Source: an uncultured Rhodospirillales bacterium (GTDB lineage Bacteria > Pseudomonadota > Alphaproteobacteria > Acetobacterales > Acetobacteraceae). Taken from it: a DNA stretch of 16,832 nucleotides. Below, piece by piece: positions 7,087 through 14,079 of this stretch (positions are counted from its first letter, which is position 1; every line of letters starts with the position of its first letter). Location: positions 1 to 16,832 of the forward strand of contig CAIMVB010000175.1 of NCBI GenBank assembly GCA_903844785.1, written 5' to 3'. The notes below the pieces were generated by a model. It searched no databases. It was not told the DNA's origin and saw only the letters and a list, made by a program, of their open reading frames with translations. A program made the position numbers and the translations under genes.

Positions 7087-8093
7087 GAAGGGGTAAGCCT
7101 GCCAAGCATGCCGCGTGCCGGAGCGTCCCCGCCCAGGGCGCGGGCAATGGTGGTGAAGTTGTGATCCAACATGCCGTGATAAGTGCCCTCATAGCTGCCG
7201 GGCTTGCCCATGGAATCGGAAAACAAAGTGCCACCCAAGGCAACGCGCAGCCCGCGCGCCCCGGCACCTTCAATCAAGGCGCGCACGGCGCGATCGGGCA
7301 CCGAGCTTTCCGAGAATACGGCAGGGATGCGCCGGTCCACCAGGGCGCGCACCAGCGCTTCAATACGCGCCAGATTGGCTTCCGATTCGGTGGAAAGCCC
7401 CTGGATACTATCCACTTCCAGCCCATAGCGCGCGGCGAAATAGCCAAAGGCGTCATGCGCCGTGACCAGCAGGCGTTGGCGCGGCGGGATGCTCGCCATC
7501 ACCCGCGCGCCATAGTCGTGCAGGGCGGCCAGCCGGGACCGCAGCGCGGCCAGATTTGCTTCAAACAGGCTGGCCTGGTCCGGCAGCAGGCGGGCTAGGG
7601 CAGGGGCGATGCTGCCGGCGGCCTCGGCCCATAGCACCGGGTCCATCCAAAGATGCGGGTCGGCGGCATCGGGGTAGTCTGGATTGGCGCGCAGCCGGGC
7701 GCGCGGCAGGCTTTCGGCCACCATGACTACCGGCTTGCCATTGGCCGCTGCGCGGGCCAGCACATCACCCATGCGGCCTTCCAGGCGGTGGCCATTGGCG
7801 AATAGGATATCAGCGCCGAGCAGGCGGGCGATATCGGCGCGCGTGGGGCGGAACAGATGCGGGTCCACGCCTTCGCCGATCAGGGTTTCGGCGCGAATGC
7901 GATCCCCGCCGATCTCTCGCACCAGATCGCCCACCATGGCGACGCTGGAAAGCGCGCGGGGGGCGGGGCGGTTCTGCCCGCGGGCGGGGAGCGACGTGAG
8001 CGCCAAAAGCCCAAGGCCGAGGCTGCGGCGACTGAAGCCTGCCGGCCGCGCTACGTCGGAGCCGGCAGGCTTCAAGTTATGCTTTGGTCGCAT
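7083..8093 (-). CDS. TroA-type metal ABC transporter substrate-binding protein
   Basis: A 336-residue cluster A-I binding protein for a divalent metal. The likely ligands fall in conserved motifs: His79 (VDPHLF), His147 (DPHLWMDP), His213 (TAHDAFGYF) and Asp293 (LFSDSMG). The set His-His-His-Asp, with nearly the spacing of Treponema TroA (68/133/199/279), fits TroA rather than the PsaA type, which has Glu at the third position. No His-rich ZnuA loop is present. TroA-like proteins bind Zn and Mn, so the metal stays open. An N-terminal SRRSLGLGLLAL stretch (residues 21-32) resembles a twin-arginine signal. The start is uncertain: ATG at 8093 lies inside a palindromic element, and a TTG at 8108 would add five residues. 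Residues 1-20 are largely encoded by the element's flank and a second hairpin. First gene of the importer operon. Confidence 0.92.
   Translation of the reverse strand: MRPKHNLKPAGSDVARPAGFSRRSLGLGLLALTSLPARGQNRPAPRALSSVAMVGDLVREIGGDRIRAETLIGEGVDPHLFRPTRADIARLLGADILFANGHRLEGRMGDVLARAAANGKPVVMVAESLPRARLRANPDYPDAADPHLWMDPVLWAEAAGSIAPALARLLPDQASLFEANLAALRSRLAALHDYGARVMASIPPRQRLLVTAHDAFGYFAARYGLEVDSIQGLSTESEANLARIEALVRALVDRRIPAVFSESSVPDRAVRALIEGAGARGLRVALGGTLFSDSMGKPGSYEGTYHGMLDHNFTTIARALGGDAPARGMLGRLTPS
8034..8073. repeat. Perfect 13-bp inverted repeat inside the 5' end of the binding-protein gene
   Basis: Arms GAAGCCTGCCGGC (8034-8046) and GCCGGCAGGCTTC (8061-8073) are exact reverse complements around a 14-nt loop. 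It is translated as part of residues 7-20 of the binding protein, just ahead of the twin-arginine motif. It would be a very stable hairpin close to the start codon of the mRNA. It lies 16 bp from the 44-bp palindrome, on the same side as the 4943-4968 hairpin relative to copy 1. Confidence 0.8.
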
Positions 8094-8133
8094 TTTCCGA
8101 GCCGCCAAGTCTTGCCACTTGGCTTGAAAATGC
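8090..8133. repeat. 44-bp two-part palindromic element, copy 2 (spans start of binding-protein gene)
   Basis: Outer arms GCATTTTC (8090-8097) and GAAAATGC (8126-8133) are identical to copy 1. Inner arms GCCAAGT (8104-8110) and ACTTGGC (8117-8123) pair over a 6-nt loop. Total length is again 44 bp, and the CGAG-Y-C and TT internal-loop sequences are kept. The ATG of the binding protein (8093-8091) lies inside one outer arm. It lies in a different reading frame from copy 1 relative to the coding sequence. Confidence 0.85.
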
Positions 8134-8142
8134 TTCGATGGC

Positions 8143-8156
8143 TGAATAGCTGTTCA
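8143..8156. promoter_or_regulatory. SmtB-like operator in the divergent arsR/importer promoter region
   Basis: The 14-bp site TGAATAGCTGTTCA is a 6-2-6 imperfect inverted repeat. On the other strand it reads TGAACAGCTATTCA, one base away from the SmtB operator core TGAACA-GT-TATTCA of the cyanobacterial smt locus as I recall it. It lies between the divergent ArsR gene and the metal-importer operon, in an AT-rich stretch. It is therefore well placed to control one or both. No convincing -35/-10 pair could be fixed on either strand, so its position relative to the start sites is unknown. Confidence 0.6.
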
Positions 8157-8304
8157 TTTCTGCATATCTTTTTGGTTTTTCAGATACTTATCCTGTGGAC
8201 AAGCTTGGCCCTGCCGGCCTCGCCGTCAAGCCCTCAAAAGCTTCTGGCCTTGCGGAAACAGGGAGGCTGGCACCATCTTGCGGGCGGATAGGGGCAATGA
8301 TGCC

Positions 8305-8628
8305 ATGCGTGGGCGGTTTCGGATTGGCGATGATCTGGTGGTGGAATTGGCCGAAACCTTTCGGCTGATGAGCGACCCGACACGGCTCAAGATCATCCTG
8401 GCCTGCCGGGATGCGCCGGCGGCGGTTAATGAAATGGCTGAAAAATTGGGGATTTCGCCCTCACTCGTTTCGCATCATTTGCGGCTCTTGCGGGCTGCCC
8501 GGCTTTTGCAGGCGGATCGGCGCGGGCGGCAGGTGTTTTATGTGGTTGGGGATGAGCATATCCGCTCCATGCTGGCTGATATGGTTGACCATATTAGTGA
8601 GGAAGAAGCCGCCAAGGGCGAGGCATGA
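8305..8628 (+). CDS. ArsR/SmtB-family metal-sensing transcriptional repressor
   Basis: A 107-residue winged-helix protein. LMSDPTRLKIILAC at 21-34 is the ArsR helix 2-3 signature; the recognition helix is ISPSLVSHHLRLL at 50-62; the wing is ADRRGRQVFYVV at 70-81. Helix 5 holds Asp83-x-His85 and His96-x-x-Glu99, exactly the D-x-H-x10-H-x-x-E spacing of the zinc site of SmtB (Asp104, His106, His117, Glu120). There is no CVC pair for arsenic sensing. It probably binds DNA as a dimer and releases it on metal binding. The ATG at 8305 follows AGGGG at 8290-8294 and is preferred to the in-frame TTG at 8278. It is divergent from the importer operon with a matching operator between them. A sensor of this type usually controls export or storage genes, so its pairing with an importer is unusual. 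Confidence 0.9.
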   Translation: MRGRFRIGDDLVVELAETFRLMSDPTRLKIILACRDAPAAVNEMAEKLGISPSLVSHHLRLLRAARLLQADRRGRQVFYVVGDEHIRSMLADMVDHISEEEAAKGEA

Positions 8629-8724
8629 AGCGATCAGCGCGGTTTATGCGCTTTTCCTCATCGGCGCCCTTGTGCGGTGCGGGGGGCGCGATTATGGTCC
8701 GGCCGAACTCGGGATTCCGGGGCC

Positions 8725-8753
8725 TTGGCCTTTGGGAAATCGCAGGTTAAAAT
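8725..8753 (+). promoter_or_regulatory. Candidate sigma-70 promoter of the cytochrome oxidase operon
   Basis: TTGGCC at 8725-8730 and TAAAAT at 8748-8753 are separated by 17 bp. The predicted start near 8760 would leave a leader of about 36 nt before coxB. This is the best -35/-10 pair in the 167-bp gap between arsR and coxB, judged by eye. Confidence 0.4.
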
Positions 8754-8795
8754 CTTGAAACGGCGTGCTTTTCACGACCGATAAGGGATGGGTTG

Positions 8796-9704
8796 ATGAA
8801 GGTTTTCATGGCAAAGCGCCGCGCATTCGGCCTTGGTCGGCTTGTGGCCGGCCTGGCGGCAGTGGCGATGGGCTTGGTGCTGACGGTGCCAGCCCTGGCA
8901 GAGAGTGTGATTGGCGCGCCTGCCCCTTGGGGTGTGGGCTTGCAGCCATCCGGCGGGCCAATCAAGGATCGCATTTCATCCTTCAACGATATGGTTTTTG
9001 CCATCATCACCGTGATCACGATTTTCGTGCTGGTGTTGCTGGCCTATTGCGTGTGGCGCTTTAGTGCCAATCGCAACCCGAACCCTTCCACGACGAGCCA
9101 CCACACTGGCCTTGAAATCGCCTGGACGGTGATCCCGGTACTGATCCTGGTGGTGATCGCGATCCCATCCTTCCGGCTGATCTATTATCAGGATCGCGCC
9201 GTGGATGCTGATCTGACGATCAATGTGCAGGGCCGTCAGTGGTATTGGAATTACACCTATGTCGATCAGGGCAATTTCACCTTTGACAGCTACCCGATCC
9301 AGACCGCTGATCTGAAGCCAGGCCAGCTGCGCAATCTGGAAGTGGATAATGAATTGGTGATCCCGGTTGGGGCCAATATTCGCATCATGACCACGGGGCA
9401 TGATGTGATCCATTCCTTCTTCGTGCCGGCGCTTGGCGTACAGAAATACACCATCCCGGGCCGCAGCATGGAAACCTGGATGCGTGCTGATCGCGCCGGC
9501 ATCTATTACGGGCAGTGCAATCAGATTTGCGGCACGAACCATTGGTTCATGCCAATTGCCGTGCGCGCCGTGCCGCGCGCGGAATTCGATACCTGGGTTG
9601 CCGATGCGCGCAAGCGTTTCGCCCAGGCTGATGGTAGCGCGCCGGCGATTGCCGCTGCGCCTGCTGCCCAAGAAACACTTCAGATCGCGGAGGCCCGCCG
9701 GTAA
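8796..9704 (+). CDS. coxB: Cytochrome c oxidase subunit II (CuA subunit)
   Basis: Subunit II takes electrons from cytochrome c at its CuA centre and passes them to heme a of subunit I. The 302-residue precursor has a signal peptide ending VPALA at about 35. Two membrane helices follow (about 66-88 and 107-130), with Glu107 of [12 protein letters not shown] near the K-channel entry. The periplasmic cupredoxin domain has the aromatic QWYWNY (148-153). CuA ligands are His206, Cys241, Cys245, His249 and Met252. The usual Glu of CxExCG is Gln243 here (CNQICGTNH); that residue binds copper through its backbone carbonyl, so function should be kept. The ATG at 8796 follows AAGGGA at 8783-8788, which is better placed than the TTG at 8793. 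First gene of the operon, 23 nt before ctaD. Confidence 0.96.
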   Translation: MKVFMAKRRAFGLGRLVAGLAAVAMGLVLTVPALAESVIGAPAPWGVGLQPSGGPIKDRISSFNDMVFAIITVITIFVLVLLAYCVWRFSANRNPNPSTTSHHTGLEIAWTVIPVLILVVIAIPSFRLIYYQDRAVDADLTINVQGRQWYWNYTYVDQGNFTFDSYPIQTADLKPGQLRNLEVDNELVIPVGANIRIMTTGHDVIHSFFVPALGVQKYTIPGRSMETWMRADRAGIYYGQCNQICGTNHWFMPIAVRAVPRAEFDTWVADARKRFAQADGSAPAIAAAPAAQETLQIAEARR

Positions 9705-9727
9705 GGCGCGGCTCAAGGAAGGCAATC

Positions 9728-11323
9728 ATGGCAACCGCTTCGCACGCGCATCACGACGATCATCACGATCACAAGCCGGGCTTTGTGTCCCGCTGGTTCT
9801 TCTCAACGAACCATAAGGATATTGGCACGCTCTACATCATCTTCTCGCTTTTTGCGGCGGTGGTGGGGATTGGCATTTCGCTGCTGATGCGCCTTGAACT
9901 CATGTATCCCGGCATGCAGATTTTTGCCGATGGGCAGATGTGGAATGCCTATGTTTCGGCCCATGGGCTGATCATGGTATTCTTTGTGGTGATGCCCGCG
10001 CTGATTGGCGGCTTTGGCAACTGGTTTGTGCCGATCATGATCGGGGCGCCGGATATGGCCTTCCCGCGCATGAACAATATCTCCTTTTGGTTGCTAGTGC
10101 CGGCCTTCATGTTGCTGGGTGCCAGCATGTTCGTGGGCGAAGGCGCTGGCGCGGGCTGGACCATCTATACGCCGCTGTCCGATAGCCAGTTCCATTCCAG
10201 CCCATCCATGGATTTGGCGCTGTTTTCGCTGCACTTGGCGGGTGCTTCGTCCATCATGGGTGCGGCGAATTTCATCACCACCATTTTCAACATGCGCGCC
10301 CCCGGCATGACGCTGCACCGGATGCCGCTGTTTGTTTGGTCCATGCTGGTGACAGCCTTCTTGCTGCTGCTGGCGGTACCGGTGCTGGCGGGTGCCATCA
10401 CAATGCTGATCACGGACCGCAATTTCGGGACGGCCTTCTTCAAGCCTGAAGGCGGTGGGGACCCGGTGCTGTTCCAGCATTTGTTCTGGTTCTTCGGCCA
10501 TCCGGAAGTCTACATCATGATTCTGCCGGGCTTTGGCATTGTCAGCCATGTGATTTCCACCTTCAGTCGTAAGCCGGTGTTCGGCTACCTCGGCATGGCT
10601 TACGCCATGGTGGCGATTGGCTTTGTGGGCTTCATCGTCTGGGCGCACCACATGTACACATCGGGTATGGATGTGGACACGCGCGCTTACTTCATGGCGG
10701 CCACCATGGTGATCGCGGTGCCGACAGGCGTGAAGATCTTCTCCTGGATTGCGACCATGTGGGGTGGGTCCATCAAGATGGATACGCCAATGCTATTTGC
10801 CGTTGGCTTCATCTTCCTGTTCACCGTGGGTGGTGTGACCGGTGTGGTGTTGTCCAATGCCGGCATCGACCAAGTGCTGCACAACACCTACTACGTGGTG
10901 GCGCATTTCCATTACGTGCTTTCACTTGGTGCCGTGTTCTCGATCTATGCCGGCTTCTATTATTGGATCGCCAAGATGTGCGGCCGGCAATATCCGGAAA
11001 TGCTCGGCAAGATCCATTTCTGGATGACCTTCATCGGCGTGAACCTGACCTTCTTCCCGATGCATTTCTCGGGCAATCAGGGCATGCCGCGCCGCTACCC
11101 GGATTATCCGGATGCCTTCTGGGGGTGGAATTTCGTTGCCTCCATCGGCTCCGTGATTTCGGTCGCGTCTTTCTTGTTCTTCTTCTATGTGGTTTGGGCA
11201 ACTTTCCGCTCGGGCGCCAAGGCTGCGGCCAATCCCTGGGGCGAAGGTGCGACGACTCTGGAATGGCAGGTGTCTTCTCCGCCGCCCTTCCATACCTTTG
11301 AGGAACTTCCGCGCATGCGTTGA
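9728..11323 (+). CDS. ctaD: Cytochrome c oxidase subunit I (aa3 type)
   Basis: The catalytic proton-pumping subunit, 531 residues with about twelve membrane helices. Heme a ligands are His79 (SAHGLIM) and His395; heme a3 is bound by His393 ([10 protein letters not shown]); CuB by His258, His307 and His308, with cross-linked Tyr262 in GHPEVYIM. Glu260 in GHPEVY marks an A1-type D channel, with Asp109 in [12 protein letters not shown] at its mouth; Lys336 in TGVKIFSW marks the K channel. All are present, so this is a canonical A1 heme-copper oxidase. The N-terminus carries six histidines within residues 6-15, a cytoplasmic His-rich tail seen in several alphaproteobacterial homologues. A stem-loop overlaps its stop codon. 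It lies between coxB and the heme O synthase gene. Confidence 0.98.
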   Translation: MATASHAHHDDHHDHKPGFVSRWFFSTNHKDIGTLYIIFSLFAAVVGIGISLLMRLELMYPGMQIFADGQMWNAYVSAHGLIMVFFVVMPALIGGFGNWFVPIMIGAPDMAFPRMNNISFWLLVPAFMLLGASMFVGEGAGAGWTIYTPLSDSQFHSSPSMDLALFSLHLAGASSIMGAANFITTIFNMRAPGMTLHRMPLFVWSMLVTAFLLLLAVPVLAGAITMLITDRNFGTAFFKPEGGGDPVLFQHLFWFFGHPEVYIMILPGFGIVSHVISTFSRKPVFGYLGMAYAMVAIGFVGFIVWAHHMYTSGMDVDTRAYFMAATMVIAVPTGVKIFSWIATMWGGSIKMDTPMLFAVGFIFLFTVGGVTGVVLSNAGIDQVLHNTYYVVAHFHYVLSLGAVFSIYAGFYYWIAKMCGRQYPEMLGKIHFWMTFIGVNLTFFPMHFSGNQGMPRRYPDYPDAFWGWNFVASIGSVISVASFLFFFYVVWATFRSGAKAAANPWGEGATTLEWQVSSPPPFHTFEELPRMR

Positions 11324-11330
11324 GCATGCG
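11312..11330 (+). other. Stem-loop over the ctaD stop codon
   Basis: Arms CGCATGC (11312-11318) and GCATGCG (11324-11330) pair perfectly around a 5-nt loop containing the ctaD TGA (11321-11323). No U tract follows, so it is more likely an mRNA stability or processing hairpin than a terminator. The operon visibly continues into ctaB, which starts 18 nt later. Confidence 0.55.
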
Positions 11331-11347
11331 TAAAGAACGGGCTGCTG

Positions 11348-12301
11348 ATGAGCGATTCGGTCATCGAAAACGGTAAGGGGGGCGCGGCCCCCCTTCCTGT
11401 TTCCTACAATATCTCCGAAGTGCGGGATTGGATCGCGCTGCTGAAGCCGCGCGTCATGTCGCTGGTGGTATTCAGCGCCGTGGCCGGGCTTTTGGTGGCG
11501 CCGGGGCATTTGCATCCGGTATTGGCCGTGATTGCCATTCTTTGCATCGCTGTTGCGGCGGGTGCTTCTGGCGCCATCAATATGTGGTACGATCGTGATA
11601 TTGATGCGGTGATGCGGCGCACGGCGCGGCGGCCCATTCCCGCGGGACGCATCGCCCCCGAAGCGGCGCTTGGCTTTGGCATTTTGCTTGGCGTTGGGTC
11701 CGTTTTGCTGATGGCTTTTGCCACAAATTATCTGGCGGCGGCGGCTCTGGCCTTTTCCATCCTGTTTTATGTGCTGATCTACACAATGTGGCTGAAGCGC
11801 CGCACGCCGCAGAATATCGTCATTGGCGGCGCGGCGGGCGCTTTCCCGCCCGTGATCGGCTGGGCTGCGGTGACCGGGGATATCACCCTGGTGCCGATTA
11901 TTTTGTTCGCCATCATCTTCATCTGGACGCCGCCGCATTTCTGGGCGCTATCACTTTGGGCGCATGAGGATTACGCCAAAGCCGGCGTGCCGATGCTGCC
12001 CGTGACCGCGGGTGCGCGCGAAACCCGTAAGCAAATTCTGGTCTACACTCTGGCCCTTGCCCCGCTTGGCATGGCGCCCTGGTTTATTGGTTTTTCCGGG
12101 CCTGTCTATGGAGCAGTGGCGGCGCTGCTGGGGCTGAATTTCATTCGCCATGCCGTGCTGGTTTTGCGTGAGGCGCAGGATGAAGCGGGGCGCAGCCTTA
12201 CGGGCGACAAGGCAGCGAAGAAATGCTTCCGCTTTTCGTTGACCTATCTTTTTGTGCTTTTCGCTGTTTTGGCGGCGGAAAAGCTGCTGTTGACGCCATG
12301 A
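11348..12301 (+). CDS. ctaB: Heme O synthase (protoheme IX farnesyltransferase)
   Basis: A UbiA-family membrane prenyltransferase that adds farnesyl to heme b to give heme O, the precursor of heme A used by subunit I. The 317 residues include the first Asp-rich motif NMWYDRDID at 78-86 followed by the conserved RRPIPAGRI (to about 102), and about eight to nine membrane helices. ALLKPRVMSLVVFSA at about 30-44 is the usual first helix. The second conserved loop is WAHEDYAKAGVPMLPV at about 204-219. Its start has only a weak ribosome-binding site, and an 8-bp GC hairpin sits 27 nt into the coding region. The stop overlaps the next small gene as ATGA (12298-12301). Confidence 0.96.
   Translation: MSDSVIENGKGGAAPLPVSYNISEVRDWIALLKPRVMSLVVFSAVAGLLVAPGHLHPVLAVIAILCIAVAAGASGAINMWYDRDIDAVMRRTARRPIPAGRIAPEAALGFGILLGVGSVLLMAFATNYLAAAALAFSILFYVLIYTMWLKRRTPQNIVIGGAAGAFPPVIGWAAVTGDITLVPIILFAIIFIWTPPHFWALSLWAHEDYAKAGVPMLPVTAGARETRKQILVYTLALAPLGMAPWFIGFSGPVYGAVAALLGLNFIRHAVLVLREAQDEAGRSLTGDKAAKKCFRFSLTYLFVLFAVLAAEKLLLTP
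11375..11395 (+). other. GC-rich hairpin in the early ctaB coding region
   Basis: Arms AAGGGGGG (11375-11382) and CCCCCCTT (11388-11395) are perfectly complementary around a 5-nt loop. It falls in codons 10-16 of ctaB. Together with the stem-loop at 11312-11330 it brackets the ctaB start codon. It may slow or tune translation initiation; no function is shown. Confidence 0.6.
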
Positions 12302-12426
12302 CCCCGGAAGAGCGCGCCATTTTCGAAAAGCGTCGGCGCGGGCGCAATATTGCGCTGTTGCTGTTGCTCGTTGGGTTTTCGGTATTGTTCTATTTCATTG
12401 GTGTCGCGCGGCTGCTCCGGACTTGA
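12298..12426 (+). CDS. CoxF-like single-pass membrane peptide
   Basis: A 42-residue frame starting with an ATG that overlaps the ctaB stop (ATGA). It has an acidic/basic cytoplasmic head (MTPEERAIFEKRRRGRN) and one hydrophobic helix at about 18-36 (IALLLLLVGFSVLFYFIGVA). Small proteins of this layout occur between ctaB and ctaG in alphaproteobacterial oxidase operons and are called CoxF. Their role in oxidase assembly or stability is poorly defined. The reading frame stays open upstream inside ctaB, but the overlapping ATG and the domain layout favour this start. Position and composition make it a real gene; the specific name is a family-level guess. Confidence 0.8.
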   Translation: MTPEERAIFEKRRRGRNIALLLLLVGFSVLFYFIGVARLLRT

Positions 12427-12448
12427 GCGGCAGCGCAACGCTTCCCAC

Positions 12449-13078
12449 ATGACCGCCATGGATCAGGAACAGCGCAAAGCAGAACTGGCACGGCGCAACC
12501 GGCGCACTGGCATGGCCGCGGCGGGGCTGGTGACTTTCATGGTTGGGCTGTCTTTCGCGGCAGTGCCTCTTTATGATTTGTTCTGCCGTGTGACCGGCTA
12601 TGGCGGCACCACGCAAAGAAGCGCTGCCGCCCCTGGCGCGGTGGGTGATCGACAAATCACCATTCGCTTCAATGCCACCACGCATCCCAACCTGCCCTGG
12701 CGCTTCATCCCGGAACAGCCGAGCGTCACGCTGCGCCTGGGTGAGGAAGGTTTGGCCTTCTATTCTGCTACGAATCGGGCGGAGACACCGGTTAGGGGCG
12801 TTTCACTTTACAATGTGACGCCCGAAAAGGTGGGGCGCTACTTCCACAAAATCGCCTGTTTTTGTTTTGAGGAACAAACCCTGACACCGGGAGAGAGGGT
12901 GGATATGCCCGTGACCTTCTGGGTGGATCCGAAAATCGCCGAGGATCCCAATACGCGGGACATCACCACCATTACGCTTTCCTATAGCTTCTTCCGCACC
13001 ATGGAAGATGCGCAAAAGGCGGGCGCGCTGGCCAATGCTGGGCCGCATGTTGGCCGCGGCGGCGCCCGGCAAAATTGA
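12449..13078 (+). CDS. ctaG: Cytochrome c oxidase assembly protein CtaG (Cox11 family)
   Basis: A copper chaperone that inserts CuB into subunit I from the periplasmic side. The 209 residues have a short cytoplasmic head, one membrane helix at about 21-40, and VPLYDLFCRVTGYGG just after it (Cys46, conserved). A periplasmic immunoglobulin-like domain carries the copper-binding CFCFEEQ motif (Cys137, Cys139). The ATG at 12449 is chosen because the frame upstream overlaps the CoxF-like gene and encodes nothing family-like; ATG at 12458 is an alternative. The ribosome-binding site is weak, which suggests coupling to the upstream gene 22 nt away. Complete and intact. Confidence 0.95.
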   Translation: MTAMDQEQRKAELARRNRRTGMAAAGLVTFMVGLSFAAVPLYDLFCRVTGYGGTTQRSAAAPGAVGDRQITIRFNATTHPNLPWRFIPEQPSVTLRLGEEGLAFYSATNRAETPVRGVSLYNVTPEKVGRYFHKIACFCFEEQTLTPGERVDMPVTFWVDPKIAEDPNTRDITTITLSYSFFRTMEDAQKAGALANAGPHVGRGGARQN

Positions 13079-13136
13079 AGCGCGTTAATCCAGGGTTTTT
13101 CCGCCCATGGGCTTGATTTTGGGGGCGGTTTCAGGA

Positions 13137-13165
13137 TTGATGCAAGCGTTCGGTTAGGGCATAGA
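13137..13165 (+). promoter_or_regulatory. Possible internal promoter before ctaE
   Basis: TTGATG at 13137-13142 and CATAGA at 13160-13165 are 17 bp apart within the 118-bp gap between ctaG and ctaE, the largest gap inside the oxidase operon. The -10 match is poor, so this is tentative. Confidence 0.2.
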
Positions 13166-13196
13166 CCCGGTTCCGAGGAAGGCACCAGGACTGACA

Positions 13197-14060
13197 ATGG
13201 CAAGCACATCTCACGCGCAGGCACATACGGCGGAGGGCGAAGCGCCGCCGCTGCACAAGCATCCCTATCACCTGGTGGACCCCTCACCTTGGCCCCTGGT
13301 TGGGTCATTTGCTGGCGGCGCCCTGGTGCTTGGGATTATCCTTTGGGCGCATTACGGCGATAAATTCGTCTTTCTGCTAGGCTTGGCCGGCATGTTGGCC
13401 ACCATGTTCTTTTGGTGGCGCGATGTGGTGAAGGAAAGCCGCACGCCGGGGCTGCATACGCCGATCGTGCGCATCGGGCTGCGTTACGGCATGACGCTTT
13501 TTATCGCCTCAGAGGTCATGTTCTTCGTGGCCTTCTTCTGGGCGTATTTTCACTACGCGCTTTTCCCTGGCCATGTTTCGGGTGCCGAGGTCGCGATCTG
13601 GCCGCCAAAGGGCGTGCTGACTTTTGATCCCTTCGATCTTCCCTTCCTGAACACCATGATCCTGCTGCTGTCGGGCTGCACCGTCACCTGGGCGCACCAC
13701 GCTCTGCTGAACAATGACCGCAAAGGGCTGATCAATGGCCTGACCATCACCGTGTTGCTGGGCCTGATCTTCACCGGTTTGCAGGCTTGGGAATACAGTA
13801 TGGCGCCGTTCCCATTCTCGGGCGGTGGCGTTTATTCTTCGACCTTCTTCCTGGCCACCGGCTTCCATGGCTTCCATGTGATTGTCGGCACCACCTTCCT
13901 GTTTGTCTGCCTGATCCGCGCGATCAAGGGGCATTTCACACCGGAACGCCATTTCGGCTTTGAAGCGGCCGCTTGGTATTGGCATTTCGTGGACGTGGTT
14001 TGGCTGTTCCTGTTTGTTTGCATCTATTGGTGGGGCGCGGGCGAAATCGCGCATCACTGA
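13197..14060 (+). CDS. ctaE: Cytochrome c oxidase subunit III
   Basis: A 287-residue, seven-helix subunit that stabilises the oxidase core and supports proton uptake into the D channel. Characteristic segments are HKHPYHLVDPSPWPL near the N-terminus, the MTLFIASEVMFFVAFFWAYF helix (about 100-119), SGCTVTWAHHALL (about 159-171), ATGFHGFHVIVGT (about 219-231) and the C-terminal HFGFEAAAWYWHFVDVVWLF. The ATG at 13197 has an AGGA ribosome-binding site at 13187-13190. No internal stop or gap is present. It follows ctaG, as is usual in alphaproteobacterial operons. Confidence 0.97.
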   Translation: MASTSHAQAHTAEGEAPPLHKHPYHLVDPSPWPLVGSFAGGALVLGIILWAHYGDKFVFLLGLAGMLATMFFWWRDVVKESRTPGLHTPIVRIGLRYGMTLFIASEVMFFVAFFWAYFHYALFPGHVSGAEVAIWPPKGVLTFDPFDLPFLNTMILLLSGCTVTWAHHALLNNDRKGLINGLTITVLLGLIFTGLQAWEYSMAPFPFSGGGVYSSTFFLATGFHGFHVIVGTTFLFVCLIRAIKGHFTPERHFGFEAAAWYWHFVDVVWLFLFVCIYWWGAGEIAHH

Positions 14061-14079
14061 ACAAAGACTGGCGCCGCTG

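Noticed and set aside
8278..8304. TTG start at 8278 for the ArsR regulator
   Set aside because: The ATG at 8305 has an AGGGG ribosome-binding site at suitable spacing, and the extra nine residues add nothing family-like.
5048..8634. Short similarity GGCATGA-R-GCGAT at 5048-5060 and 8622-8634
   Set aside because: Only 12 of 13 bases match, flanks diverge quickly, and the second copy spans the arsR stop in another context. It is probably chance.
8629..8795. Possible extra small gene between arsR and coxB
   Set aside because: No frame with a plausible start, ribosome-binding site and family resemblance was found; the gap is explained by a promoter region.
10922..11938. Open frame of 338 codons on the minus strand opposite ctaD/ctaB
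   Set aside because: It shadows two well-supported membrane protein genes. Its product is Arg/His/Gln-rich with no recognisable domain.
13100..13131. CCGCCC ... GGGCGG inverted repeat between ctaG and ctaE
   Set aside because: Short arms with a loop of about 16 nt and no T tract; the operon continues, so it was not called a terminator.
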